NCBI GenBank assembly: GCA_028875125.1
Contig: JAPPGC010000088.1
Span: forward strand, 1-34,009
From: Bacteroidota bacterium
GTDB lineage: Bacteria; Bacteroidota; Rhodothermia; Rhodothermales; Bin80
Length of the DNA stretch: 34,009 nucleotides
Direction of reading: 5' to 3'
How positions within the stretch are numbered: position 1 is the first letter of the stretch; every line of letters starts with the position of its first letter. This document shows positions 15,985-25,200 of the stretch, one piece after another. The position numbers and the translations under genes were made by a program. The notes under the pieces are model-generated. The model was not told where the DNA came from. It did no database searches and saw only the letters and a program-made list of their open reading frames with translations.

Positions 15985-16432
15985 GCGGACGAGCACTTGG
16001 ACCGAAGTGGAATTATAGTTCACGCTACACTCGTAGTCGTACTCTCTGAAAGTCGGGGTAACAAGTGTTGAAAGATCGCTGCTTTCACATTTCTGGAATC
16101 GGTGAGAGATTAGGCAGGATCTACGAGAAAATAAGGAGTCGACCATCCTGGCACCTGGGGCGGTGCAATATACCCTAGCGTGGCCCAAGCCAATAATCAA
16201 TTGAGGCGTAGGTCTTTTTTGTGAGTTCGAAATCAATTCTGTACCACTACTCCAAGCGCGTGCCCACTTGGTAGGACGACTAGGATGTCTCTCCCTCTAT
16301 AAATGCTTGCCCGGAAATTAAACATTAGCCTGAAGATATCTACTTCCTGGCAGGCAATGTTTCCCTTCAGGAACTTACAGATTCCGGCTAGGTAGGTATT
16401 TCTTGCAATCAACCACGGGTGAACTATACAAG
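15985..16432. other. 448-base gap without a recognisable gene
   Basis: Between the antiporter and the TPR-thioredoxin lipoprotein. Minus-strand open frames of about 85 codons exist here but have no recognisable domain, start context or neighbour. I see no tRNA, strong terminator or repeat. The start of the next transcript is presumably inside it. Confidence 0.5.
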
Positions 16433-18523
16433 ATGGCGTTTTTCCGGCAGCGACAAAGTGCAAGCGAGTCATGCGCATTGAGTCTCTTTTTAGCACTTGC
16501 GGCGGTTTCGATTATGTCGTGCTCGGAATCAGGTCCGAGCGTTGAAGAACAGTTGCAGATCGCACGCCAAGACTATGAAGCTTTCGACTTCTTGGCTGCA
16601 CGCGACGGATTTGAAGAGGCCTTGAACAAGTCTCCCGACAATGCCGAAGCGGCTTATGGTCATGCGCGTGTACTGATGGAGTTCAATCAGTATGAGGATG
16701 CAATTGCTGCATTTGAGTTGGCTTTATCGCTTGCCCCCGATAACCCACATGTGCATGAAGGCTATTTGCACACGCTTGTCTGGGGTGGGAAATTGAGAGG
16801 TCAGCGCGACTGGCTTGACCGCACCATTGAACTCGGCCAGGAAACCATACGGTCGTTTCCCGATCGAGTTGAGCCGTATGAGTCAGTGGAAGACGCTGTC
16901 GGAGAACTGAATCAATCAGAGAGATGGCTGCGAATTCTAGACGCACTGGCCATGAGATCTGAGGGGGCGTCGGCTTATAGAATCAACAATTCCCAAGTCT
17001 TTCGAATTCATCACATTGGGGCGCGTTTGCGGGCCGCCCGTTCTTCAGGAGACGCGAGTGCTGTCGCGACGATAGAAGATGAATTGAGTCGTGAGCTTGA
17101 AATTGCCAGCGCATCTGAGAATGGCGCGGACGAGGCTGGCACGGAAGCCAAATTCGATCGCCAGTACTTTTTGGCCTACGGGTACGAACTGATGAACGAG
17201 GCTGATGAGCAGTACCGGTGGCTAAATCGCCTGGATGAGACACCTGAGGGGCGCGAAATGAACAAAGATATGATTCATTTCGATGTGTTTTATATGGATC
17301 ATTTTATGTCAAGGGACAGCTCGCTTGAACAGCGGCTTGAGATTGTTGAGCGATGGAAACGGCGTTTCCTGCCGACTTGGGAAACCGGTGACATAGGGAA
17401 ATTTCGTGTGGCCTTGTCTGAGGAGCAATCCATTCTCGAAGACGAAGCAAATCGGCAGAATGAGGAGATCGGGCAGGTTGATGAGGATTTACTTGATCGG
17501 ATAATCAGTAATGCGCACGACCTTGTGCGACTGGAGACGTGGTCGGGCGCTAGTGCTTACAGAAGGATAACCAGGTTATTGATCGACTTGAACGTAAGAC
17601 ACGAGGTGGCCCTGGCGTTCGCCGATGAAGCTATTGCGGGGCTTGAGGAGAATCGTGCAGGTCTGATTTATCCAGGCGTGTCTCCGGACGAAGTCAAAAG
17701 TACTCGAGAGAACTGGATTGCGAGTATGGAGCGCCTTCGCGGCTTGGTGCTGGTCGGATTGGACCGTCAAGTAGAAGCAGAGGAGGTCTTGCGGCAGCTG
17801 GTTGCCAATGCCCCTCGCTCCGACCGCCTCGCTGCTCTTGGAGAACTGCTCGCCGAGCAAGGATCCTATGACGAGGCATACGAAATACTGGTGGCTGCCT
17901 TGGGTCACGATGCCCAGGACGAGCGACTTCGCAGTGACGCTGACAGAATTCATGAACTCGTGGAGGAACTCGCGTTGGCGTTGAATCGCGACGAGGGAAG
18001 GCTGGACGCTGAGATAGACAGCATCCGCATTGAAGTGGCTGATGCCGCCCGCCAGTACTTGATAGGCGACCGACTTGACCGGGTGGCCCCAGATTTCAGT
18101 CTAACTGACACCGAAGGCAAGCAATGGCGTCTCTCGGAGTTGGAAGGTAAGGTTGTCGTACTCAATTACTGGGCCACCTGGTGTGGGCCGTGCCGCCAGG
18201 AGTTTCCGTATTACAGTTCCTTGGTAGACTCATATGCGTCAGCCGACGACGTAGTATTTCTTGCGATCACCACGGACGTGGACCATAGTTTGACGCGCGA
18301 ATTCCTTAGAGAGAATGACTATCGCTTTACCGTGTTGTTCGACGAAGGTAGTGCCACGGATTTCCATGTGACCGGCATTCCGGCCCATTTCATTCTGGGA
18401 CCCGAAGGGCGAATTCAGTACGCCACGTCTGGATTCCCGGGCGCAGAAAAGTACAATGAGGAGATGCGCTGGCGTATAGAAGCGCTACGTGCGGGAGGCA
18501 TCACGCCAATACAACTTGATTAG
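16433..18523 (+). CDS. TPR lipoprotein with C-terminal TlpA-like thioredoxin domain
   Basis: A 696-residue exported lipoprotein. I take the ATG at 16433, giving a signal ending LALAAVSIMSC with the acylated Cys near residue 30; an upstream TTG at 16403 would put ten polar residues before it. Residues about 45-130 hold TPR units (AEAAYGHARVLMEFNQYEDA, then IAAFELALSLAPDN), and more helical repeat-like segments follow to about 520. The C-terminus (about 550-696) is a TlpA/AhpC-TSA-type thioredoxin fold with the WCGPC redox motif near 583-587, preceded by RVAPDFSLTDTEGKQWRLSE. The cis-Pro region reads FHVTGIPAHFILG. It should act as a periplasmic thiol reductase or oxidoreductase tethered to a TPR scaffold; partners unknown. 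Confidence 0.91.
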   Translation: MAFFRQRQSASESCALSLFLALAAVSIMSCSESGPSVEEQLQIARQDYEAFDFLAARDGFEEALNKSPDNAEAAYGHARVLMEFNQYEDAIAAFELALSLAPDNPHVHEGYLHTLVWGGKLRGQRDWLDRTIELGQETIRSFPDRVEPYESVEDAVGELNQSERWLRILDALAMRSEGASAYRINNSQVFRIHHIGARLRAARSSGDASAVATIEDELSRELEIASASENGADEAGTEAKFDRQYFLAYGYELMNEADEQYRWLNRLDETPEGREMNKDMIHFDVFYMDHFMSRDSSLEQRLEIVERWKRRFLPTWETGDIGKFRVALSEEQSILEDEANRQNEEIGQVDEDLLDRIISNAHDLVRLETWSGASAYRRITRLLIDLNVRHEVALAFADEAIAGLEENRAGLIYPGVSPDEVKSTRENWIASMERLRGLVLVGLDRQVEAEEVLRQLVANAPRSDRLAALGELLAEQGSYDEAYEILVAALGHDAQDERLRSDADRIHELVEELALALNRDEGRLDAEIDSIRIEVADAARQYLIGDRLDRVAPDFSLTDTEGKQWRLSELEGKVVVLNYWATWCGPCRQEFPYYSSLVDSYASADDVVFLAITTDVDHSLTREFLRENDYRFTVLFDEGSATDFHVTGIPAHFILGPEGRIQYATSGFPGAEKYNEEMRWRIEALRAGGITPIQLD

Positions 18524-18589
18524 CTTGGTGTGAGAGGCAATCGTGCCAACCTAGTGTATGGGCACTATCGGCTTAGCCAAGAGATAACC

Positions 18590-18610
18590 CGGAGCGATCC
18601 TTGCGCTCCG
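18590..18610 (+). terminator. Hairpin downstream of the TPR-thioredoxin gene
   Basis: CGGAGCG and CGCTCCG form a perfect 7-bp GC-rich stem around a 7-base loop, 66 bases after the stop of the TPR-thioredoxin gene. Only a weak T-containing stretch (GATTTAGAG) follows, so it is a possible but unproven terminator. The remaining 292 bases up to the terC stop show nothing else convincing. Confidence 0.35.
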
Positions 18611-18815
18611 ACGCTAAGATTTAGAGTCCTTGGGCCAAATTGTCTATTTCCGGTCTTGTGGCACCGATCTTTGCTGCTTATCACATGGTCGCGTTTGAAA
18701 CGGCTTCGGACTCCATCTCCAGACTGTCGCCGGAAAATTATATACCTCAGAGTCCCAATACGAAGAACGCAACGTTTTGGCGTCAGGGCTAGAGCTATTC
18801 ACGATCGCGTGTAGA

Positions 18816-19559
18816 TTAGTCTGCAGGGCGTCGAGAGCTTTGCAACTGAACGGGGGCTCTATTGCGCCGCATGCGAAGGTTCAGCAGTTCTACCAGGAGT
18901 GAGAAAGCAATTGCGAAGTAGAGATACCCTTTTGGGATATGCAGTTCAAAGCCTTCGGCGATCAACGCCATGCCGATCAAAAGCAGGAAGGACAGCGCAA
19001 GAATCTTGATGATTGGGTTTTTCTCAATAAACCCCGAGATCGGGCCGGCCGAAACCATCATCACAATGATCGCGATGATTATGGCAATAATCATGATCTC
19101 CACCCGATCGGCCATACCGACTGCCGTGATCACTGAGTTCAGGGAAAAGACAATATCCAGGAGCAGGATCTGGATCATCACATGGGAAAAGGAAGCCACG
19201 ACCACCTTCTTATGCGAAGATTCAGGTATCTCAAGTTTGTCGTGAATTTCATGGGTAGCCTTGGCCAGCAGGAACAGCCCCCCGCCGATCAGAATCAGGT
19301 CTCGTCCAGAGACGTCCTGACCAAATACCTCAAACAGCGTAGCCTCAAGGCGCATGATCCAACTCAGTGACAGCAATAGTACAATGCGGCCAAACATCGC
19401 GAGCGCCAATCCAAGAAAACGGGCACGCGGTTGCTGCTTCTCGGGCAGTTTGGACGAAAGAATGGAAATAAAAACGATGTTATCAATGCCCAGAACCACC
19501 TCCAACAGCGTAAGCGTTGCGAGGGCTACCAGGGCTTCGGGGCTTGTAATCCAGTCCAC
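18816..19559 (-). CDS. TerC-family integral membrane protein
   Basis: A 247-residue inner-membrane protein with about seven hydrophobic segments. The start is GTG, supported by the usual TerC opening MDWITSPEALVALATLTLLE. Diagnostic acidic motifs are present: LEVVLGIDNIVFISILSSKL (19-38) and LLLDIVFSLNSVITAVGM (about 132-149), the Asp-Asn and Asp-Ser pairs proposed to handle a metal ion. Members such as Alx/YkoY-type proteins are implicated in manganese export and in tellurite resistance; here the true substrate is not shown. I see no yybP-ykoY-type riboswitch in the 83 bases before its start, which it shares with divergent aroE. Confidence 0.93.
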   Translation of the reverse strand: MDWITSPEALVALATLTLLEVVLGIDNIVFISILSSKLPEKQQPRARFLGLALAMFGRIVLLLSLSWIMRLEATLFEVFGQDVSGRDLILIGGGLFLLAKATHEIHDKLEIPESSHKKVVVASFSHVMIQILLLDIVFSLNSVITAVGMADRVEIMIIAIIIAIIVMMVSAGPISGFIEKNPIIKILALSFLLLIGMALIAEGFELHIPKGYLYFAIAFSLLVELLNLRMRRNRAPVQLQSSRRPAD

Positions 19560-19572
19560 GGATTATCTCTAT

Positions 19573-19606
19573 TTTGGTGAAGTAACTTACTGGGAGCGTA
19601 AATTTA
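19573..19606 (+). promoter_or_regulatory. Possible Bacteroidota-style promoter for aroE
   Basis: TTTG at 19573-19576 and TAAATTTA at 19599-19606 approximate the Bacteroidota -33/-7 pattern TTTG then TAnnTTTG, with a 22-base spacer and a G-to-A mismatch in the -7 element. The -7 box ends 36 bases before the aroE ATG. It is a near match only. Confidence 0.3.
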
Positions 19607-19642
19607 AGACAATGAATAGATCTTTCGCCTTAAACCAATAAA

Positions 19643-20497
19643 ATGATCTTTCCCGATGCGAAAACCAAGATGATTGCCATCCTCGGTCATCCAGTGAGAC
19701 ATTCATTTTCGCCCATCATTCACAATACCGCGCTGAGGCACCAGGGATTGAATTTTGTCTACCTAGCGGCAGATGTCTTGCCGAGTAGTTTGTCGCAGGC
19801 TTTGCAGGGACTGTCTGCACTGGGTTTTGCCGGAGCGAATGTAACGATTCCCCACAAGGAGGCAGTATTGCCGTATATGGATAGTCTTACGAGCGCGGCC
19901 AAGGCTGTGGGTGCAGTGAATACAATCGTTTGCAAGGGGGACAAGCTTTACGGTGACAACACGGACATTGAAGGTTTTTTGTCTCCACTGCGGGGGATGG
20001 AGATTAAGGCCAAGCCGATGGTTTTGCTGGGTGCTGGCGGCGCAGCACGCGCTGCGGCTTATGGTTTACTTAGACACTATCGCCCACGCCCACTGACTGT
20101 AGTGGCACGAAGGATTGGCCAGGCAGAACAATTGGTGAAGGACCTGGCAAGTTTTCGTGGTGACGGGGAATTGAATGTGTCAGATTTCGCATCTGCAGCA
20201 GTGCACATTCGCAATAGTCAGCTTATCGTTAACTCAACACCGGTAGGGATGCACCCGAATACCAGGGAAACACCTTGGGAACAGCTGGAAGATTTCTCTT
20301 CGGGTCAAGTGGTCTATGATCTGGTTTATCGGCCGAACCGGACCCGTTTCCTTGAGGATGCTGAATCTCGCGGAGCCACTGTGATTGGGGGACTAGCCAT
20401 GCTGGTGGAGCAAGCTGCTGCTGCGTACAGGCAGTGGACGGATCAGGATTTGCCTATTGAAGTGGTATACAGTACATTGAGGAGTTTACTTGACTGA
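19643..20497 (+). CDS. aroE: Shikimate dehydrogenase
   Basis: Reduces 3-dehydroshikimate to shikimate with NADPH in the common aromatic pathway. The 284-residue product opens with the substrate motif ILGHPVRHSFSPIIHN (13-28, two Ser residues). It then carries the catalytic Lys in NVTIPHKE (about 73-80), Asp in YGDNTDIEGF (about 109-118), the NADP-binding GAGGAARAAAYG (about 131-142), and the ending IGGLAMLVEQAAAAYRQWTD typical of AroE. All key positions seem intact. The ATG at 19643 is the first sensible start. The TPR protein gene begins 16 bases after its stop, so the two may share a message. Confidence 0.96.
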   Translation: MIFPDAKTKMIAILGHPVRHSFSPIIHNTALRHQGLNFVYLAADVLPSSLSQALQGLSALGFAGANVTIPHKEAVLPYMDSLTSAAKAVGAVNTIVCKGDKLYGDNTDIEGFLSPLRGMEIKAKPMVLLGAGGAARAAAYGLLRHYRPRPLTVVARRIGQAEQLVKDLASFRGDGELNVSDFASAAVHIRNSQLIVNSTPVGMHPNTRETPWEQLEDFSSGQVVYDLVYRPNRTRFLEDAESRGATVIGGLAMLVEQAAAAYRQWTDQDLPIEVVYSTLRSLLD

Positions 20498-20513
20498 AAA
20501 CCCATTCTGAAGC

Positions 20514-22064
20514 ATGCTTAATAGACGTCCAATCACATTGTTGTCGCTGTTGTGTTTTGTTGTTCTGCCTGCTCAGGCGCAGGTAACCGGACTCGGAAGC
20601 ACGATGTTTGAGAATTCCGGTGCAGAAGAGGCACAGGATATGTTCTCCCGTGGAATCCTCTTATTGCACAGTTTTGAGTATGAAGACGCCCGCGATGCCT
20701 TCTCGGAGGCACGCAGAATAGATCCTGGTTTTGCAATGGCTTATTGGGGGGAGGCCATGACCTATAATCATCCGATCTGGATGCAGCAGAGTACAGAAAA
20801 GGCCCGGGATGTGCTGCTTGAGCTTGGTCCAGACCTCCAGGGACGTCTGGCAAAGGCCCCCACGACGCGGGAGAAGGATTATCTGCGCGCGGCGGAGGCA
20901 TTGTATTTCAGTGAAGGAGACAAAAAAACACGGGATTTTGCGTTTGAAGAGAAGATGGCTGCTCTGTCTGCCAGATACCCAGACGACATGGATGCGGCCG
21001 CATTCCATGCTCTATCAATCTTGGGTCTGGCGCACGACGGCCGCGATTTTGAATTGTATATGCGTGCGGCCGCAATTGTCGAGGAAGTATTCGCAATAAA
21101 CCCGCAGCACCCGGGTGCTGCACACTACCTGATTCATTCGTACGACGACCCGGTTCATGCCCCGCTCGGGCTACGGGCGGCACGCACCTATGCAACAATT
21201 GCACCGGATGCGGCCCACGCTCTTCATATGCCATCGCACATCTTTACTGCATTGGGCATGTGGCCTGAGGTGGCATCTGCCAATGAGGAATCATTTGCTG
21301 CAAGTGATGCACGCATGCGACGCAAGGGATTGGGTGTGAGTGCGCGCTCTTTTCATGCTAGGCATTGGCTTGCTTATGCATACTTGCAACAGGGTCGCCA
21401 TGCAGAAGCCGAGGGGCTGCTTAAGGACATGATCAGCGACGCTGAGGAAGGTGGTAGCAGGTTGGCACGCAGGCATTTGGTTTCCATGACGATTTCTTAT
21501 CTGGTCGAAACGCAGCGGTGGGACTCGGACTATGCAAAAATTGAATTAGATCCTGAGGGACTGAGTCCCAATAGTATCGCGGACCTCCTATTTATAAGAG
21601 GCAGTGCAGCCCTGGCAAGTGGTGACGAGGAGGAGGCACGTAAGGCACTCAGCGAACTGATGCATTTAGAGGGTGCAGAGGTGGGGGAATTGCTCCAGCA
21701 CCAACTAAAAGCGCAACTCCTGGAATTGGAAGGCAATCTGGACGGTGCAATTGATTTACTCGCAACAGCAGCGGAAATGGAGGCGGCCAGACCGATGGAA
21801 TTTGGTCCCCCCAAACCTGCAAAACCGACGTATGAACGCCTTGGCGAGTATTACCTGAAGGCTGGCAAGGGGGCGAAAGCGATGAAAGCATTCGAAACAT
21901 CTTTGACAAGGGCACCGGGTCGGTCATTGTCCTTCATTGGTATGGTTGCCGCCGCAAAAATGAAGGGGGATAAAGACGCACACAAGGAGGCAACTGCCAA
22001 ACTGGAGAAAAATTGGAAGAGAGCGGATTCCAGTGTTACTAAGACATTCCCGATTCCCGACTGA
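20514..22064 (+). CDS. Exported TPR-repeat protein
   Basis: A 516-residue protein with a cleavable signal peptide (MLNRRPITLLSLLCFVVLPA, then QAQ). It begins with a TPR-like unit (DMFSRGILLLHSFEYEDARD, then AFSEARRIDPGF). The middle has the conserved block HYLIHSYDDPVHAPLGLRAA followed by HALHMPSHIFTALGMW (about 203-246), shared by a known family of secreted TPR proteins of unknown function. More repeats follow to the C-terminus (YERLGEYYLKAGKGAKAMKA). It is probably periplasmic, acting as a protein scaffold. No catalytic motif is seen, although the two His-rich stretches are striking. It is likely co-transcribed with aroE, though there is no functional link that I can see. Confidence 0.9.
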   Translation: MLNRRPITLLSLLCFVVLPAQAQVTGLGSTMFENSGAEEAQDMFSRGILLLHSFEYEDARDAFSEARRIDPGFAMAYWGEAMTYNHPIWMQQSTEKARDVLLELGPDLQGRLAKAPTTREKDYLRAAEALYFSEGDKKTRDFAFEEKMAALSARYPDDMDAAAFHALSILGLAHDGRDFELYMRAAAIVEEVFAINPQHPGAAHYLIHSYDDPVHAPLGLRAARTYATIAPDAAHALHMPSHIFTALGMWPEVASANEESFAASDARMRRKGLGVSARSFHARHWLAYAYLQQGRHAEAEGLLKDMISDAEEGGSRLARRHLVSMTISYLVETQRWDSDYAKIELDPEGLSPNSIADLLFIRGSAALASGDEEEARKALSELMHLEGAEVGELLQHQLKAQLLELEGNLDGAIDLLATAAEMEAARPMEFGPPKPAKPTYERLGEYYLKAGKGAKAMKAFETSLTRAPGRSLSFIGMVAAAKMKGDKDAHKEATAKLEKNWKRADSSVTKTFPIPD

Positions 22065-22363
22065 GATTGCCTTTTCCATAGGTTTTTGGTGGTGTATTTC
22101 TCAAGAAACATTGCGAAAATGCAATCGAAGTTCAGCCCCCTCCGTAATCATGGGTATGGCCATGTGGGTGAAGCCGCAAGGATCGTTGTTGTGATTACGT
22201 CCGCAAGATAAAGGAGAGTTGTTAGGGATGAACACTGCTTGGGCCACCTGCTCATCCATTTCCGTATGAGATGCTGAACCGGCCTTATAGCTTCCATTTT
22301 GTTAATTGAGTGTAGCTCACTGCTGGCAATGAATCGCTTGCTGGACGTTAATAGGGCATTGTG
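22065..22363. other. 299-base gap without a recognisable gene
   Basis: Between the exported TPR gene and the GHL10 protein gene. I see no tRNA, strong hairpin with T-run or clear promoter match here. It presumably holds the promoter of the following gene. Confidence 0.5.
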
Positions 22364-24151
22364 ATGAGATCCTGGATCCAGTTATGTCTCTTGGCGGTGA
22401 TGCTGTTCGCGATATTGCCTGGCACACAGGCCCAAATCGCTGGGCCTCCCAAGCATGAATTCCGGGCTGCCTGGATCGCAACGGTTTACGGGTTGGATTG
22501 GCCACAGCAGGGAGCAGGCGAGTCTCAGCAGAAGGGGGCTTTACGGCAGCTTCTGGATCATCTCCAGAATGCAGGGATCAATGCGGTAATTTTCCAGGTT
22601 CGTTCGATCGGGGATGCCATGTACGAATCCAACCATGAGCCATGGTCCCACTACCTAACGGGCAGGCAGGGAGCGGATCCAGGTTATGATCCCCTGGCGT
22701 TTGTCATTGAAGAGTCTCATAGCCGAGGCATGGAGCTACATGCATGGTTTAATCCCTACCGGGCTGACAACGGTTCATCATTTACGCCGGCAAATAACCA
22801 TGTTACGGTAACACATCCAGAGTGGACCTACCAAGCTGGACCGCTGACGCTGCTGGATCCAGGAAAAGAGGAGGTGCGCAACTATGTTGTATCCGTCATT
22901 ATGGGTGTGGCACGTCGCTACAAGATTGATGGGGTCCATTTTGACGACTATTTCTATCCGTATCCCCCCAATCAGATCTCTACGCAGGACAGCCAGACAT
23001 TCCAGACCGAAAGCCGAGGGTTCACGAGTCTGTTTAATTGGCGTCGGGACAATGTTAACCTTCTGATCGCACAGGTTGCTGACAGTCTACGCGCATTCGA
23101 TCCGGCGATCAAGTACGGGATTAGTCCGTTTGGTATTTGGAAGAATAACGTACCTGCAGGAATTCGCGGGCTTGACGCTTACAGCGTCCTCTACGCAGAC
23201 GCCACGGCTTGGATCAGACAAAAGACTATCGATTACCTCGCGCCACAATTGTATTGGCCCTTTGGAGGTGCCCAGGCCTACGAAAAACTGGCACCCTGGT
23301 GGGCGGACCAAATAGATGATCGACATTTATACCCGGGCCATGCACTTTATCGAACTGAAGCATCTTCGCCGATTGGTCCGATGGAAATTCCCGACCAAGT
23401 CGCTTTTAACCGGAATTATTTTGGAATTCAGGGCAGTATATTTTTTCGGGCACGTCATCTGTCTCCCGGTCGCGGGAGAAATTTTGCGCGGATCATGCGG
23501 GAAGGACTTTATCAATACCCTGCACTCACGCCATCCATGGATTGGAAGGATCAGACTCCGCCAGCTGCTCCTCTTAACCTGATTGCTTCGCAGGATGGTG
23601 GAACAGTACGGCTGACGTGGGATCCTCCTGGCGAAGCTCCTGCACGCTACACTGTATATCGCGTAAAGAGCGAATTAGAGCCGGATGCAACCACGGCCGC
23701 CCAGGATGCGCGCAACTTGATTGCTTTAACTGGGAGAACCGCAATTACCGATACCCCAAGTGCAGATACCGGCAATCATTGGTATTTCGTACAATCTGTG
23801 AGCTCTAATTCTATTGAGAGCGATCCGAGTAACATCATAATATCTCCTGTGCAAACAGGCTTGAGCTCGGTGCCGACCCGGCTGGGTTTAAGTGTAGTGA
23901 TATATCCGACTGTATTCAGTGAGCAGGCACAGGTAGAGTACACATTAGAGGAGCCCGGAACCGTTACTTTGGAAATGATTGACGTGATCGGGCGTAGTAG
24001 TGTTACTCTCATCAAGGGTGAGTTCAAGCAGTCTGGTCAGCATGCACTGACCATTAATGCAAGTGAGTACGCACTGGCGAACGGACTGTACCTGCTAGTT
24101 CTCCGCAAGGATTATCAGCGGGTTACCCGTGCGTTCAGGCTTGTTCGATAA
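22364..24151 (+). CDS. GHL10 (DUF187) glycosidase-like protein with FnIII domain and T9SS-type C-terminus
   Basis: A 595-residue secreted protein. The ATG at 22364 gives a signal peptide MRSWIQLCLLAVMLFAILPG, then TQAQ. Residues about 30-385 are the glycosyl-hydrolase-like 10 (YngK-type) TIM-barrel, opening HEFRAAWIATVYGLDWPQ and containing DGVHFDDYFYPYP (about 189-201) and GISPFGIWKNN, the region of the presumed acidic catalytic residues. A fibronectin type III-like domain (about 397-500) follows. The last 85 residues (YPTVFSEQAQVEYTLEEPGT, to the ending LVLRKDYQRVTRAFRLVR) match the type A sorting domain used by type IX secretion. Expected location is the cell surface or medium. Related YngK proteins act on peptidoglycan or other glycans; the substrate here is unknown. 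Confidence 0.93.
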   Translation: MRSWIQLCLLAVMLFAILPGTQAQIAGPPKHEFRAAWIATVYGLDWPQQGAGESQQKGALRQLLDHLQNAGINAVIFQVRSIGDAMYESNHEPWSHYLTGRQGADPGYDPLAFVIEESHSRGMELHAWFNPYRADNGSSFTPANNHVTVTHPEWTYQAGPLTLLDPGKEEVRNYVVSVIMGVARRYKIDGVHFDDYFYPYPPNQISTQDSQTFQTESRGFTSLFNWRRDNVNLLIAQVADSLRAFDPAIKYGISPFGIWKNNVPAGIRGLDAYSVLYADATAWIRQKTIDYLAPQLYWPFGGAQAYEKLAPWWADQIDDRHLYPGHALYRTEASSPIGPMEIPDQVAFNRNYFGIQGSIFFRARHLSPGRGRNFARIMREGLYQYPALTPSMDWKDQTPPAAPLNLIASQDGGTVRLTWDPPGEAPARYTVYRVKSELEPDATTAAQDARNLIALTGRTAITDTPSADTGNHWYFVQSVSSNSIESDPSNIIISPVQTGLSSVPTRLGLSVVIYPTVFSEQAQVEYTLEEPGTVTLEMIDVIGRSSVTLIKGEFKQSGQHALTINASEYALANGLYLLVLRKDYQRVTRAFRLVR

Positions 24152-24457
24152 AGAGTGTCCATTTGCAGATACGCCGGTTGAGACCCTTTCCGTGACTGAA
24201 TTTTCAGACTCGTACAACGGGACCTTTTGGGCCTTAGGCAGTCTGGGGTGTCACATTGTGGGGGGGGACTCTGCTGCCTGATACTTGCCAGCAGGATTCC
24301 TTCCAGGATTGGGAAGACCGGCAGTCTTGAGAAGTAGCGATTCCCCAAAATTGCCACTAATCACGGGTGGTTCTTTGAACGATCAGTCGGCAGGTATCTG
24401 GAGGGCGGTCCGCATCTGCCTCACAATTCGGCACGTCCCGGTCCTTGTGGTAGCCGG
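24152..24457. other. 306-base gap between two convergent genes
   Basis: Between the GHL10 gene (plus) and glpF (minus), so both transcripts end here. I see a run of eight G around 24260 and a few weak inverted repeats (for example CTTCC/GGAAG near 24300), but no stem followed by a T-run and no gene. Confidence 0.5.
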
Positions 24458-25168
24458 TTAGCTTCCAATCAGTGTGAAGGCACCTCCAGCAAGCAGTCCA
24501 CCAATGATTGGTCCCAAAACGGGAATCCAGGCGTAGCCCCAGTCATTGTCGCGTTTACCGCTGATGGGGACCAGTGCGTGAATAATGCGTGGGCTGAGGT
24601 CCCGGGCAGGATTGATGGCGTAACCCGTCGTACCTCCTAAAGTCAACCCGATCGCCAGTACTACAGCACCAACGGGAAGTGCATCCAAAGCGCCTAGCCC
24701 AACATCCGGTTTCACCATGTATAGCACGGCGAACACCAGAACGAAGGTTGCAATAATCTCACTTAGCAGGTTTGAGAGGTTGTTGCGGATGGCGGGTGCG
24801 GTGCAGAACACAGCTAATTTTGCATCCCCATCGTCGGTTGCTTCAAAGTGATCGCGGTAATGCAGCCAGACCAGAAATGCTCCGAGCGCTCCTCCCAAAA
24901 ATTGTGCCGTAAGGTACAAGGGGACCAATGTCCATTCAAAACTTCCCGCAAGTGCAAGTCCAAGCGTAACCGCCGGGTTGATGTGCGCACCGCTGTACCC
25001 GGCCACGACAAAGACGGCTACGAATACAGCTGTACCCCAGCCAAAACTGATGGTAATCCAGCCGGCGCCGCTCCCCTTGGTATCCTTGAGCACGACGTTT
25101 GCGACAACCGCATTTCCAAGAAGGAGCAATATTGCGGTACCGATAAATTCACCCAGAAAAGGACTCAT
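24458..25168 (-). CDS. glpF: Glycerol facilitator (aquaglyceroporin)
   Basis: A 236-residue six-helix channel of the MIP family that lets glycerol cross the inner membrane. Both NPA motifs are present: GAHINPAVTLG (NPA at 64-66) and GYAINPARDLSPR (NPA at 186-188). The Asp190 after the second NPAR, and the overall loop layout, are characteristic of glycerol facilitators rather than strict aquaporins. It lies 32 bases downstream of glpK on the same strand, the classical glycerol uptake pair. It begins with MSPFLGEFIGTAILLLLG, a standard family start. Confidence 0.95.
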   Translation of the reverse strand: MSPFLGEFIGTAILLLLGNAVVANVVLKDTKGSGAGWITISFGWGTAVFVAVFVVAGYSGAHINPAVTLGLALAGSFEWTLVPLYLTAQFLGGALGAFLVWLHYRDHFEATDDGDAKLAVFCTAPAIRNNLSNLLSEIIATFVLVFAVLYMVKPDVGLGALDALPVGAVVLAIGLTLGGTTGYAINPARDLSPRIIHALVPISGKRDNDWGYAWIPVLGPIIGGLLAGGAFTLIGS

Positions 25169-25200
25169 TGCTGATACAGATTATGATTTGATGGTTACTG

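Noticed and set aside
16200-16240. T-arm-like GAGTTCGAAATC in the antiporter-TPR gap
   Set aside because: No acceptor or anticodon stem at proper distance, so not a tRNA.
18530-18814. Plus-strand 94-codon open frame after the TPR-thioredoxin gene
   Set aside because: Arg-rich without a domain, and covers a likely terminator hairpin; probably chance.
24258-24268. Run of eight G in the glpF downstream gap
   Set aside because: Single homopolymer without a repeat partner; noted only as a possible sequencing-sensitive spot.
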